Positions 19,190 to 27,316 of a DNA stretch of 64,000 nt are shown one piece after another. This DNA is from Prevotella sp. (GTDB lineage: Bacteria > Bacteroidota > Bacteroidia > Bacteroidales > Bacteroidaceae): assembly GCA_016281815.1 (NCBI GenBank), contig JAEEJK010000069.1, forward strand, positions 40,448-104,447, given 5' to 3'. The notes under the pieces are model-generated. The model was given only the letters and a program-made list of their open reading frames with translations, did no database searches and was not told the origin of the DNA. The translations under genes and the position numbers were made by a program. Numbering within the stretch: the stretch's first letter is position 1; each line of letters opens with the position of its first letter.

Positions 19190-20383
19190 ATGGCAAAACT
19201 ATCAGACCGTCTTAATCGGCTGGCTCCTTCCGCAACCCTTGTAATGTCGCAAAAGAGCAGCGAGATGAAATCTCAGGGCATCGACGTGATTAATCTCAGC
19301 GTGGGTGAGCCAGACTTCAACACTCCCGACTGCATCAAAGAAAGCGCAAAACAAGCCATCGACGACAACTACTCCCGATACTCCCCCGTGCCAGGCTATC
19401 CAGGTCTGCGCAAGGCCATCGTGGAAAAACTCAAACGGGAAAACGGGCTTAGTTACACCGCCAGCGAGATTCTGGTATCCAATGGAGCGAAGCAGTCGGT
19501 GTGCAACACGGTGCTGGCGCTCATCAACGACGGCGACGAGGTCACCATCCCCGCCCCTTACTGGGTGAGTTACCCCCAAATGGTAAAACTGGCAGGCGGC
19601 ATACCCGTCATCGTTCCCACCGGTTTCGGACAAGACTTCAAGATGACCGCCGCCCAACTGGAGGCAGCCATCACTCCGAAGACGAAGATGCTCATCCTTT
19701 GCTCACCAAGCAATCCTACAGGCAGTGTATACAACAAGGAGGAACTCCGTGCGCTCGCCGATGTGGTGCTCGCCCACGATGATCTCTTTGTCATCGCCGA
19801 CGAAATTTATGAGCACATCAACTACACCGGCCATCATGAGAGCATCGCACAGTTTGAGGGTATGAAGGAGCGCACCATCATCATCAACGGTGTGTCGAAA
19901 GCCTACGCCATGACAGGATGGCGCATCGGATACATGGCTGGCCCCGAATGGATCGTGAAAGGCTGCAACAAACTACAGGGACAATATACGAGCGGAGCAT
20001 GCTCCGTAAGCCAGAAAGCCGCAGAAGCCGCCTACACTCAGTCACAAGCCTGCGTCGAAGAGATGCGACAGGCGTTTGAGCGCCGTCGCAACCTCATTGT
20101 GGAACTTACCCGCGCCATTCCAGGACTTGAGGTGAATGAACCCCAGGGGGCTTTCTACCTCTTCCCCAAATGCAGCCATTTCTATGGCAAGTCTTTCAAC
20201 GGACGTGTAATCAACTCCTCCACCGACCTGGCCCTCTACCTACTTGAGGAGGCTCATGTCGCCACAGTGGGAGGTGATGCCTTCGGCGACCCTGAATGTT
20301 TCCGCATGAGTTACGCCACCAGCGATGACAACATCCGCGAGGCCATCAGAAGAATCAGCAAGGCTCTCGAACAACTCCAATAA
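19190..20383 (+). CDS. Class I PLP aminotransferase (aspartate aminotransferase type)
   Basis: The 397-residue cytosolic enzyme is a fold-type I aminotransferase, most likely transferring amino groups between aspartate and 2-oxoglutarate. It begins with the family's LSDRLNRLAPSATLVMSQKS, has SPSNPTGSVYNKEEL around 172-186 and DEIYEH, and carries the PLP-binding Lys237 in GVSKAYAMTGWRIGYMAG. Length is typical of the AspB (Ib) group. Exact substrate range cannot be read from the sequence; aromatic or prephenate aminotransferase activity is possible in this group. It has its own -7 box and stands alone. Confidence 0.92.
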   Translation: MAKLSDRLNRLAPSATLVMSQKSSEMKSQGIDVINLSVGEPDFNTPDCIKESAKQAIDDNYSRYSPVPGYPGLRKAIVEKLKRENGLSYTASEILVSNGAKQSVCNTVLALINDGDEVTIPAPYWVSYPQMVKLAGGIPVIVPTGFGQDFKMTAAQLEAAITPKTKMLILCSPSNPTGSVYNKEELRALADVVLAHDDLFVIADEIYEHINYTGHHESIAQFEGMKERTIIINGVSKAYAMTGWRIGYMAGPEWIVKGCNKLQGQYTSGACSVSQKAAEAAYTQSQACVEEMRQAFERRRNLIVELTRAIPGLEVNEPQGAFYLFPKCSHFYGKSFNGRVINSSTDLALYLLEEAHVATVGGDAFGDPECFRMSYATSDDNIREAIRRISKALEQLQ

Positions 20384-20459
20384 CAGTCCACTAAACAAGA
20401 AATAGAAAAAATAATTTGTTAAAAAACTTTAATCACCCTTAGTTTTTCACGTAAATTAT

Positions 20460-20508
20460 TATCTTTGCGATGTTATTCGCCAGGCTGTTGCCATGCCTGG
20501 GAAATAAC
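20460..20508 (+). promoter_or_regulatory. exbB operon -7 box and 5'-end hairpin
   Basis: TATCTTTG (20460-20467) is a -7 box. A hairpin begins at the expected transcription start: GTTATT-CG-CCAGGC (20472-20485) pairs with GCCTGG-GA-AATAAC (20495-20508), two 6-bp stems separated by a 2x2 internal loop, with a 9-nt terminal loop. It may protect the message or control translation. The remaining leader to the exbB start (about 90 nt) is AT-rich and shows nothing else clear. Confidence 0.6.
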
Positions 20509-20597
20509 TTGCCTAAAGACACAACAATTATCACTACAATAAAGAATTGTATAACTTAAACTTATCAATAACTTAAATCAACAAATTAAAAAAAATT

Positions 20598-21425
20598 ATG
20601 GCAAATTCAACAAAAGCAGCAGCCCCGAAGAAATCGACGGGCTTCACAGGAGTTAGAGGTGCATTCTGGATCATCGTCGTTTGCGCCATCATCGCTTTCA
20701 CCCTGTTCTTCACTTGGTTCGCTAGCCCATCACACTTCTCTGATGAGACTAAGGAAACACCTATTGACGTATGGGGAACCATCTTCAAGGGCGGTATCAT
20801 CGTGCCTGTGATTCACTCTCTGTTGCTCACCGTGCTCGCCATGTCTATCGAGCGCTGGTTGGCTCTTAAGACCGCATTTGGCAAGGGCTCCCTTCCCAAG
20901 TTCGTTTCCAACATCAAGGCCGCTCTCAACGCCAATGACTTCGCAAAAGCACAGCAACTCTGCGACCAGCAGAAGGGTTCTGTAGCCAACGTGGTTTCCG
21001 CTTCACTGCGCGCTTACAAAGAGATGGAAGGTACCTCCGGTATCAAGAAGGCTCAGAAAGTGGCTAAGATTCAGCAGGCTCACGAGGAAGCCTCACAACT
21101 TGAGATGCCTACTCTGACCATGAACCTCCCGATTGTTGCTACTTTGGTTACCCTCGGTACACTTACCGGACTTCTCGGTACTGTGGTCGGTATGATCAAG
21201 TCGTTCTCCGCTCTGTCCGCAGGTGGTGGCGCTGACTCCGCAAAACTTTCCGCAGGTATTTCTGAGGCTCTTATCAATACTGCCTTCGGTATTGCTACAT
21301 CATGGTTTGCTGTTGTGTCCTACAACTACTTCACCAACAAGGTTGACAAACTGACATTCGCACTCGACGAGGTAGGTTATTCAATTGCTCAGACTTACGA
21401 AGCAACCCACGCAGAAGAAGCTTAA
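20598..21425 (+). CDS. exbB: MotA/TolQ/ExbB proton channel family protein
   Basis: ExbB forms the proton channel that, with ExbD, energises TonB. The 275-residue protein has membrane segments near residues 20-42, 58-80, 165-190 and 215-240. It carries the ExbB core TLTMNLPIVATLVTLGTLTG and GTVVGMIKSFSALSAGGGAD, with the conserved GISEALINTAFGI. It is first in an operon with two exbD genes and tonB. Its third codon positions look strongly biased, as expected for a well expressed gene. The start follows an AT-rich leader that begins with a hairpin. Confidence 0.94.
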   Translation: MANSTKAAAPKKSTGFTGVRGAFWIIVVCAIIAFTLFFTWFASPSHFSDETKETPIDVWGTIFKGGIIVPVIHSLLLTVLAMSIERWLALKTAFGKGSLPKFVSNIKAALNANDFAKAQQLCDQQKGSVANVVSASLRAYKEMEGTSGIKKAQKVAKIQQAHEEASQLEMPTLTMNLPIVATLVTLGTLTGLLGTVVGMIKSFSALSAGGGADSAKLSAGISEALINTAFGIATSWFAVVSYNYFTNKVDKLTFALDEVGYSIAQTYEATHAEEA

Positions 21426-21456
21426 TTTTTGCTAACCCTTATAAATATTTATCGCT

Positions 21457-22092
21457 ATGGGTAAAGTAAAAGTTAAGAAAAGTGATGTCTGGATCGACAT
21501 GACGCCGATGTCGGACGTGATGACCCTGCTTCTGACCTTCTTCATGCTGACATCAACGTTCGTCAAGAACGAGCCAGTGAAGGTCAACGTGCCAGGTTCA
21601 GTCTCCGAGATCAAGGTGCCTGAGAATGGTGTCCTCACCATCCTCGTCAATCCTGAGAAGGACGCCGCCACAGGCGAGCCTACAGGAGAAGGCCAGGTGT
21701 TCATGAGCATAGACAACACAGAGCAACTGGGCAAGACACTGTCAGAGGTAATGCCAGACGCAAACGCGCTGGAACTCGACGTGTTCACCCGTGAGGGTAC
21801 TTTCGGTGTACCCCTTGAAGAGATGAAGACCTATTTGTCGATGTCGACCGACCAACGTCACAAGGTGCTGCCCACCAAGGGTATCCCCCTCGACAGTATC
21901 GATGGCGGCATGAGTGAGTTCCAGAGATGGGTAGACGCAGCGCGTACCGTCAATGAGAACATCAAGATTGCCTTGAAGGCCGACGCAACGACCCCCTACA
22001 AGACCGTCAAGAAAGTCATGAGCGAACTTCAGGACATGGACGAGAGCCACTACTACATGATCACCAACCTTAAAGCATCGGAGGATCAATAA
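21457..22092 (+). CDS. exbD: ExbD/TolR family biopolymer transport protein (first copy)
   Basis: ExbD works with ExbB to couple proton flow to TonB. The 211-residue protein has a single N-terminal membrane segment preceded by the family motif WIDMTPMSDVMTLLLTFFML, where the Asp in the membrane segment is the proton-handling residue, and a periplasmic domain with an inserted loop. It follows exbB by 31 nt. Its TAA overlaps the next ATG (TAATG at 22090-22094), coupling translation of the two exbD copies. Confidence 0.93.
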   Translation: MGKVKVKKSDVWIDMTPMSDVMTLLLTFFMLTSTFVKNEPVKVNVPGSVSEIKVPENGVLTILVNPEKDAATGEPTGEGQVFMSIDNTEQLGKTLSEVMPDANALELDVFTREGTFGVPLEEMKTYLSMSTDQRHKVLPTKGIPLDSIDGGMSEFQRWVDAARTVNENIKIALKADATTPYKTVKKVMSELQDMDESHYYMITNLKASEDQ

Positions 22093-22748
22093 TGGGAAAG
22101 AAAAAAGAAAGTAAGCAGAAAAAAATCAATGTCCGCGTAGACTTTACGCCTATGGTGGATATGCTTATGCTTCTCATCACCTTCTTCATGCTTTGTACAA
22201 CGCTGAGCAAGCCCCAGACCATGGAGTTGACGATGCCGAGTAATGATGAGAACCAGGACGACACGAACAAGAACGAGTCGAAGGCCTCACAGACGGTCAC
22301 GCTTTATGTGGCAGCCGATGACAAACTGTATTATGCAGAGGGAGAGCCCGAGTACAACAACCCTGATTGGGTGAAAGAGACCAGTTGGGGCAACGGCAAG
22401 GGCGGCATCCGCGACGTGCTCCGCGAGCACGCCATTGAAGACGGCACCAAGCCCGTGAAGTTGATTGAACTGGAGGTGAAGAACCTCGCCATGGATCGAG
22501 CAAACAATCCGAAAAACTACACCGACAGCACTTATCAGAAGGCCTTGAGCAAAATCAAGGGCGGTGAGTTGAAGGACGGCAAGATCCCTACTCTTACGAT
22601 AGTCATCAAGCCTACCGACAATGCTTCTTACAAGAACATGGTCGATGCTTTGGATGAGATGCAGATTCTGAGTATTGGAACATACGTCATCGACAAGATC
22701 TCTCCCGACGACGAGAAACTTCTCGAGAAGAAGGGTGTGAAGATGTAA
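22092..22748 (+). CDS. exbD: ExbD/TolR family biopolymer transport protein (second copy)
   Basis: This second ExbD copy, 218 residues, has NVRVDFTPMVDMLMLLITFFML at its N-terminus with the conserved membrane Asp. It then has a diverged periplasmic domain with a hydrophilic insert (about residues 50-130). Paired, non-identical ExbD proteins are common in Bacteroidetes and may form heterodimers; that is an inference. It overlaps the first copy by one base and precedes tonB by 27 nt. Confidence 0.92.
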   Translation: MGKKKESKQKKINVRVDFTPMVDMLMLLITFFMLCTTLSKPQTMELTMPSNDENQDDTNKNESKASQTVTLYVAADDKLYYAEGEPEYNNPDWVKETSWGNGKGGIRDVLREHAIEDGTKPVKLIELEVKNLAMDRANNPKNYTDSTYQKALSKIKGGELKDGKIPTLTIVIKPTDNASYKNMVDALDEMQILSIGTYVIDKISPDDEKLLEKKGVKM

Positions 22749-22775
22749 TTGATGAACTAAAAACGAGCAATAATT

Positions 22776-23633
22776 ATGTCAAATATTGATCTTTTCGATC
22801 CCAAATGGATCGACCTTGTGTTCCAAAACAAGAACAAAGAGTACGGAGCATATCAGTTGCGCCGCGAGACATCCAAGCGTAACATTCTTGCCCTTGCCAT
22901 ACTGGTTGCCGCAGCCCTTTTGATCGGCGGATACCTTGTTTACAAGATTGAGGCTGACAAGCGCGAGGCAGAACGTCTGGCCTATATGGAGCAACTCGAA
23001 CTTTCCAAACTCCAACAAAAAGCAAAGGAGGAGAAGAAGAAAGAAGAGAAGAAGATTGAGAAGCCGAAGATTGAGCCAAAGAAAGAGCTTCCTCAGGTGC
23101 GTGAGACCCAGAAGTTTACCGCCCCTGTGATCAAGAAGGATGAACTCGTGAAAGAGGACAACCAGATGAAGCAGATGGATCAGTTGGATGCCAACACCGC
23201 TGTGGGTACCAAGGATCAGGAAGGTACCAAGGACCGTACTATCGAGGCCGCCCGCGAGGCAGTGGTCGAGAAAGTGGTCGAGGAACCGAAACAAGAGGTG
23301 AAGCAGGAAGTCACGCAGAAGATTTTCGACGTGGTGGAGCAGCAGCCCTCATTCCCCGGTGGCCAGGGAGCCTTGTTGTCATGGCTTCAGCAGAACATCC
23401 ACTATCCTCCAGTGGCTGAGGAGAACGGCATCCAGGGCCGTGTGGTCGTGTCATTCGTTGTGGAGCCCGACGGTAGTATCACCAATGTACAGGTGGTGCG
23501 TGGTGTCGACCCCTCACTTGACAAAGAGGCCGTACGTGTGACCAAGGCCATGCCGAAGTGGCAGCCAGGTAAGCAAAATGGTCAGGCTGTGCGTGTGAAG
23601 TACAATCTGCCTGTGACCTTTAAGCTTCAGTAA
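22776..23633 (+). CDS. tonB: TonB energy transducer
   Basis: TonB transmits energy from ExbB/ExbD to outer-membrane receptors. The 285-residue protein has a cytoplasmic N-terminus of about 35 residues and one membrane segment (about 39-61). A Lys/Glu-rich periplasmic linker follows (about 75-190), then a C-terminal TonB domain with YPPVAEENGIQGRVVVSFVV and the closing VKYNLPVTFKL. The charged linker replaces the proline-rich one of enteric TonB, as is usual in the phylum. A strong hairpin lies 47 nt after its stop. Confidence 0.95.
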   Translation: MSNIDLFDPKWIDLVFQNKNKEYGAYQLRRETSKRNILALAILVAAALLIGGYLVYKIEADKREAERLAYMEQLELSKLQQKAKEEKKKEEKKIEKPKIEPKKELPQVRETQKFTAPVIKKDELVKEDNQMKQMDQLDANTAVGTKDQEGTKDRTIEAAREAVVEKVVEEPKQEVKQEVTQKIFDVVEQQPSFPGGQGALLSWLQQNIHYPPVAEENGIQGRVVVSFVVEPDGSITNVQVVRGVDPSLDKEAVRVTKAMPKWQPGKQNGQAVRVKYNLPVTFKLQ

Positions 23634-23679
23634 AATGCGCCAATCCTTCTACGTATTTCACTCGTAGAACTACCGACTG

Positions 23680-23720
23680 CGTCAGGGGCAATTTCGGTTG
23701 CCCCTGACGATAGTTTTTCA
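23680..23720 (+). terminator. Hairpin with U-run between tonB and the PstS-like gene
   Basis: CGTCAGGGGCAA pairs perfectly with TTGCCCCTGACG (12 bp) around TTTCGG, followed by ATAGTTTTTC. A smaller stem CTACG/CGTAG lies just upstream (23649-23667). It looks like an intrinsic terminator inside an otherwise same-strand gene series, so it may be a partial terminator that lowers expression of the downstream genes. Confidence 0.75.
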
Positions 23721-23750
23721 AGGAATCACCAACTTTCAAAATCATCAAAC

Positions 23751-24713
23751 ATGAAAAGGACATTCATCTATACCGTATTCGGTCTCATGGTGGTGGGCAG
23801 CATGCTCGTCTCCTGCGACAACAGTGACAAGCGGGGCGGCCGCACCGATACAGAAACATCTGGTGAGGTAACCATCGTGGCGGATGAAAGTCTCAAGCCC
23901 GTCATCCAGGAGTTGATTGACCAATTTGAGTTTAAATGGCCCAAAGCCAAGATCAACCTCAAGGACACGACGGAAAACCGGGGTTTTGAGATGATCCGCG
24001 ACATGCAGACCTGCCTTTTGTTCACCACTCGTCCCCTCAAGGACAGTGAGGAGGCCTATCTGAAGACAAAGAAGCAGATACCGTCTGTCTTCCCCATCGG
24101 CTACGATGGTCTGTCACTCATCATCCATCCCCAGAACAATGACTCTTGCATCTCCGTGAAAAACATCAAGCAGATACTTCAAGGAGAGATCACCCAGTGG
24201 AACGAGATCTACAAAGGCTCAAAGTTAGGGAAGTTTGACGTAGTATTCGACAACAAGGAGTCTGCCACACTCCACTATGTGGTCGATTCCATCCTCGATG
24301 GCAAGCCCATCGACAACCCGAACATCACCGCTGTCAACACCAGTGCTGAAGTGATAGAATACGTGCACAACACTCCCAACGCCATCGGTATTATCGGTTC
24401 CAATTGGCTGAACGACAAGGGTGACAGCACCAACCTGACCTTCATCAACAAGATCCGTGTCATGAAGGTTTCAGTTATCGATGAGGCTACAGCCTCCAAC
24501 AGTTGGAAGCCCTATCAGGTCTATCTTCTCGACGGCCGCTACCCGTTTGCCCGCACCGTCTACGCCATCTGCGTTGACCCGCAGCGCAAATTGCCATGGA
24601 GTTTTGCCAATTACACCACCAGTCCCACAGGTCAGTTGATCGTCAAGCGTTCAGGCCTGCTCCCCTACCGTGGCGACATCACCATCAAGAAAGTGAATAT
24701 TAAAAAGAATTAA
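23751..24713 (+). CDS. PstS-like phosphate-binding-fold lipoprotein
   Basis: The 320-residue protein has a lipoprotein signal peptide with Cys22 in GSMLVSCDNSD. The mature part has the periplasmic-binding-protein fold of PstS type: GEVTIVADESLKPVIQELI near the start, FPIGYDGLSLIIHP, LQGEITQWNEIYKGSKLG and NAIGIIGSNW. Homologues bind phosphate for ABC uptake, but no pst transporter genes are present here. It lies instead between tonB and a TPR gene. A scaffold or sensing role in the TonB system is an inference. It may be expressed at a lower level because of the hairpin upstream. Confidence 0.82.
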   Translation: MKRTFIYTVFGLMVVGSMLVSCDNSDKRGGRTDTETSGEVTIVADESLKPVIQELIDQFEFKWPKAKINLKDTTENRGFEMIRDMQTCLLFTTRPLKDSEEAYLKTKKQIPSVFPIGYDGLSLIIHPQNNDSCISVKNIKQILQGEITQWNEIYKGSKLGKFDVVFDNKESATLHYVVDSILDGKPIDNPNITAVNTSAEVIEYVHNTPNAIGIIGSNWLNDKGDSTNLTFINKIRVMKVSVIDEATASNSWKPYQVYLLDGRYPFARTVYAICVDPQRKLPWSFANYTTSPTGQLIVKRSGLLPYRGDITIKKVNIKKN

Positions 24714-24817
24714 ATACTATCTCATTTTGCATGCATGTCCTTAAACCTTTTGCATGCATAGAGTGTCATAAAATCGATTACGTCAACAATCAATTTAGGA
24801 AAAAAAAGATTACGATT

Positions 24818-26242
24818 ATGAAAAAAGCAGTGAAATTCCTCATCATGGGAGCATTCGTCTTTGGATTGTCTGCTCCCGCCATGGCTCAGGACTATCAGTC
24901 TGTCATCGGCGAAGTGTCAAAGGCATTAAAGGAAGACCCGCAGGCAACGGGTGCCGCCAAGCAATTGGTGAAGGACTTCATGAAATCCTACAAGAAAGAC
25001 CCCGAGGCTATGGTGGCCTTAGGCAATGCTTATTTGACCGGCAAAAACTACACCAAGGCTGTCGAGTGCGCCGACCTTGCTCTGAAGAAGAACAAGAATT
25101 ATGGTGACGCTTATATTCTCAAAGGTGATGTCGAGGCTCTGAAGGACGACGGTGGCCAGGCTGCCATGTGGTATCAGCAGGCTATGAACTTGGACCCGAA
25201 GAACCCCAACGGCTACATGAGTTATGCCAATGTCTACCGCAAGCGCAGTCCGCAGGAGGCAGAGAACGCTCTCAACCAACTCCGTCAGAACGTGCCTGAC
25301 TTCCCCATCGAGGCAGAGACAGGTCACATCTTCTACACCTCCGGCAACTACGAAAAGGCTCTGGAGTATTTCAACAAGTCAAATGTCAGCAAACTGGAGG
25401 AGAGCCGCATTGGCGAATATGCCCTTGCCGCCCTTCAGGCTGGTGATTATGCAAAAGGTCTCAGCGTCTCAAAGACTGCCGTGCAGCGCTTCCCTGAGAA
25501 CCACGCATTCCTCCGTCTTGCCATGATGAACGGTGTGTTTGCTCAGCAATACAACGATGCCGTGCTGTATGCCGAGAAACTCATGGCCAGCAGCGCAGAG
25601 AAGAATGCCGGCGACTACAACTACTACGGTCAGGCTCTTGCCGGTGCCGAACAGCACGAGAAAGCCATCGAGCAGTACAACAAGGCCTTCTCCATGGACG
25701 GCGAGGCATACAAGAACCTTCAGGCCATCTCTGAGGCTTACAGTGCCCTTGGCAACACCGACAAGGCTCTGGAGTACAGCATTCAGTATCTGGACAAGAA
25801 CCCCGATGCCAAACCATCTGAGTTCAGCAAACTCGCCCTGATCTATGTAGAGAAGGTGAAGGCTGGCGAGGATAAGGATGCCAACTGGCAGAAGGCTATG
25901 GACGTGTATGACAACCTGGTGAAGAAATATCCCCACACCGCCATCTACGCCAAGTTCCAGAAAGGTCATCAGGCTTACCGCTGTGAGAACGACGACGTGG
26001 CTTTGAGTTACCTTCTCCCCCTCATCTCTGAGTTGGAGTCTAAGTCAGACATCAGCGATGACGAGAAGAGTTATCTGATCAATGCCCTCAGCGAGGTAGG
26101 TTACATCTATTGGGGTGATAAGAACGACCTGGAGAGCGCTACTCCTTACTACAAGAAACTCTATGAGTTGAAGCCCGATGACTCCACCGCTCGCAAGGCC
26201 CTGGGTCTCGACCAGCCACAAGAAGAGACAACAACAGAGTAA
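24818..26242 (+). CDS. Secreted tetratricopeptide-repeat protein
   Basis: The 474-residue protein has a signal peptide (residues 1-23, ending in PAMAQ) and then repeated TPR helices over nearly the whole length, for example YGDAYILKGDVEALKDDGGQ and YNYYGQALAGAEQHEKAIEQ. The start at 24818 is preferred because it gives a clean signal peptide; an in-frame ATG at 24731 would add 29 residues that spoil it. It lies about 100 nt after the PstS-like gene and before a terminator, so it is the last gene of the exbB-tonB series. It probably scaffolds periplasmic or outer-membrane proteins. Its partners are unknown. Confidence 0.85.
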   Translation: MKKAVKFLIMGAFVFGLSAPAMAQDYQSVIGEVSKALKEDPQATGAAKQLVKDFMKSYKKDPEAMVALGNAYLTGKNYTKAVECADLALKKNKNYGDAYILKGDVEALKDDGGQAAMWYQQAMNLDPKNPNGYMSYANVYRKRSPQEAENALNQLRQNVPDFPIEAETGHIFYTSGNYEKALEYFNKSNVSKLEESRIGEYALAALQAGDYAKGLSVSKTAVQRFPENHAFLRLAMMNGVFAQQYNDAVLYAEKLMASSAEKNAGDYNYYGQALAGAEQHEKAIEQYNKAFSMDGEAYKNLQAISEAYSALGNTDKALEYSIQYLDKNPDAKPSEFSKLALIYVEKVKAGEDKDANWQKAMDVYDNLVKKYPHTAIYAKFQKGHQAYRCENDDVALSYLLPLISELESKSDISDDEKSYLINALSEVGYIYWGDKNDLESATPYYKKLYELKPDDSTARKALGLDQPQEETTTE

Positions 26243-26271
26243 TTGGCAACAAGTCCTTTATGGAAAATATC

Positions 26272-26312
26272 CAACGGAGGGAAGCCCTATGGCTTCCCTC
26301 CGTTGTTCGTTC
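26272..26312 (+). terminator. Terminator after the exbB-tonB-TPR operon
   Basis: CAACGGAGGGAAGCC pairs perfectly with GGCTTCCCTCCGTTG (15 bp) around CTAT, followed by TTCGTTC. It may act in both directions and also serve the minus-strand gene ending at 26401. Confidence 0.85.
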
Positions 26313-26400
26313 ATATCCTGTACCTGATTGTCCGTTATGAATCTTGTGAAATCAGCATCTTTTCATTTGCAATTAGTAGAGGTAAATATTGGGATTTGTC

Positions 26401-26736
26401 TTACCTCTTTATGTGAGGACCTATCATGTTGATAAGTTGCATATCGGTAAACTTCTTTTTGTCTGGGTCGAATTTGGGCATTTTCAAAGCGTTGGGGTCT
26501 ATATCTTGTGTTGTTGTTTGCCCTTGGCTAATGGCAGATATCCCCGGTAACCGCAGATATCTTTTATGACGTGCCGTATCACTCTCGCATATATCACTCT
26601 TGCAACATATTGAGTCGGGCATTACCACTGCGGTATCTTGTTTTACCACTGTAGTGTTCGGACAATTTTGTCCAAATACATAACCATGCTGATAAAACAA
26701 GACTATTAATCCTATGATCTTATTTACTGCTATCAT
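26401..26736 (-). CDS. Hypothetical small secreted protein
   Basis: The 111-residue product is not recognised. It has a probable signal peptide (VNKIIGLIVLFYQHGYVFGQ). The mature part has several cysteines (three within DSICCKSDIC) and a polar, lysine-rich C-terminus (KMPKFDPDKKKFTDMQ). It is AT-richer than the neighbouring operons. No clear promoter is seen upstream. It stands between the TPR gene and the 83-residue gene at 26833 on the same strand. It could be a genuine small gene or a degraded remnant. Confidence 0.5.
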   Translation of the reverse strand: MIAVNKIIGLIVLFYQHGYVFGQNCPNTTVVKQDTAVVMPDSICCKSDICESDTARHKRYLRLPGISAISQGQTTTQDIDPNALKMPKFDPDKKKFTDMQLINMIGPHIKR

Positions 26737-26832
26737 AAATTCCTCTGTTCGTTTATGTTCAGTTTCGTGCAGTTATTCTTTTAATATTTGATTTTTCGTT
26801 TCTTCAGTTTCATTATGCGATATTGAATCTGA

Positions 26833-27084
26833 TCACTTGTTTATCTTTGGAAGAATCTCACACAGTTTGTCTTCTCTGATGACTTTCGGGGCAGCCTTCC
26901 CAGCCAGGACCAGCACCTTCTTCCCATTGCGGTAGATGTGAAGTTGGCGTGAGCGGACAACTGCTGTCAGTTCTGGATTATCCCGCATGGCTATCCATAG
27001 ATGATGATAGATCCCATCCTCTTCGAAGAGTTTCTTCTGAAGGTGAGAGCACATGTTTGCTGTATCGATGGATTCTAAATTCAT
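26833..27084 (-). CDS. Hypothetical short protein, possibly a truncated N-terminal module
   Basis: The 83-residue product is not assigned to a known function. It contains a compact block, LTAVVRSRQLHIYRNGKKVL followed by VLAGKAAPKVIREDKL, that looks like a conserved N-terminal module of a longer protein, and it stops shortly afterwards. No signal peptide or membrane segment is visible. Just upstream on the same strand, between 27105 and about 27190, the bases encode a hydrophobic tail ending in PKKKR without a usable start. This suggests gene decay in the interval. Confidence 0.5.
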   Translation of the reverse strand: MNLESIDTANMCSHLQKKLFEEDGIYHHLWIAMRDNPELTAVVRSRQLHIYRNGKKVLVLAGKAAPKVIREDKLCEILPKINK

Positions 27085-27238
27085 GTTCTTTGCTAAATTG
27101 ATATTTACCGTTTCTTTTTTGGTAATAATGCTCCTCCCACAATGGCTATAAGCAAACTTGCAATGAGCACCTTTGGGCCGGGCAGGATGATAACGGCCCC
27201 ACCAGTTTGAAAATGTCTGGACTTATGAGATGCCAGGA

Positions 27239-27272
27239 CCAAAAAGGGAAGCCGAAAGACTTCCCTTTTTGG
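27239..27272 (-). terminator. Terminator of the xylan operon
   Basis: CCAAAAAGGGAAG and CTTCCCTTTTTGG form a perfect 13-bp stem around an 8-nt loop, with the U-rich run inside the 3' arm in either direction. It lies 43 nt past the GH43 stop. Confidence 0.8.
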
Positions 27273-27282
27273 TGTTTCAGAA

Positions 27283-27316
27283 TCCCCCTCCCCTTTGGGG
27301 AGGGTTGGGGAGAGGT
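27283..27316. repeat. Dispersed GC-rich repeat copy 1
   Basis: The segment contains CCCCCTCCCCTTTGGGGAGG followed by GTTGGGGAGAGG. It abuts the GH43 stop codon. A diverged copy lies inverted at 45051-45097 inside the capA-like gene. Similar short repeats are scattered through many Bacteroidetes genomes. Confidence 0.7.
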
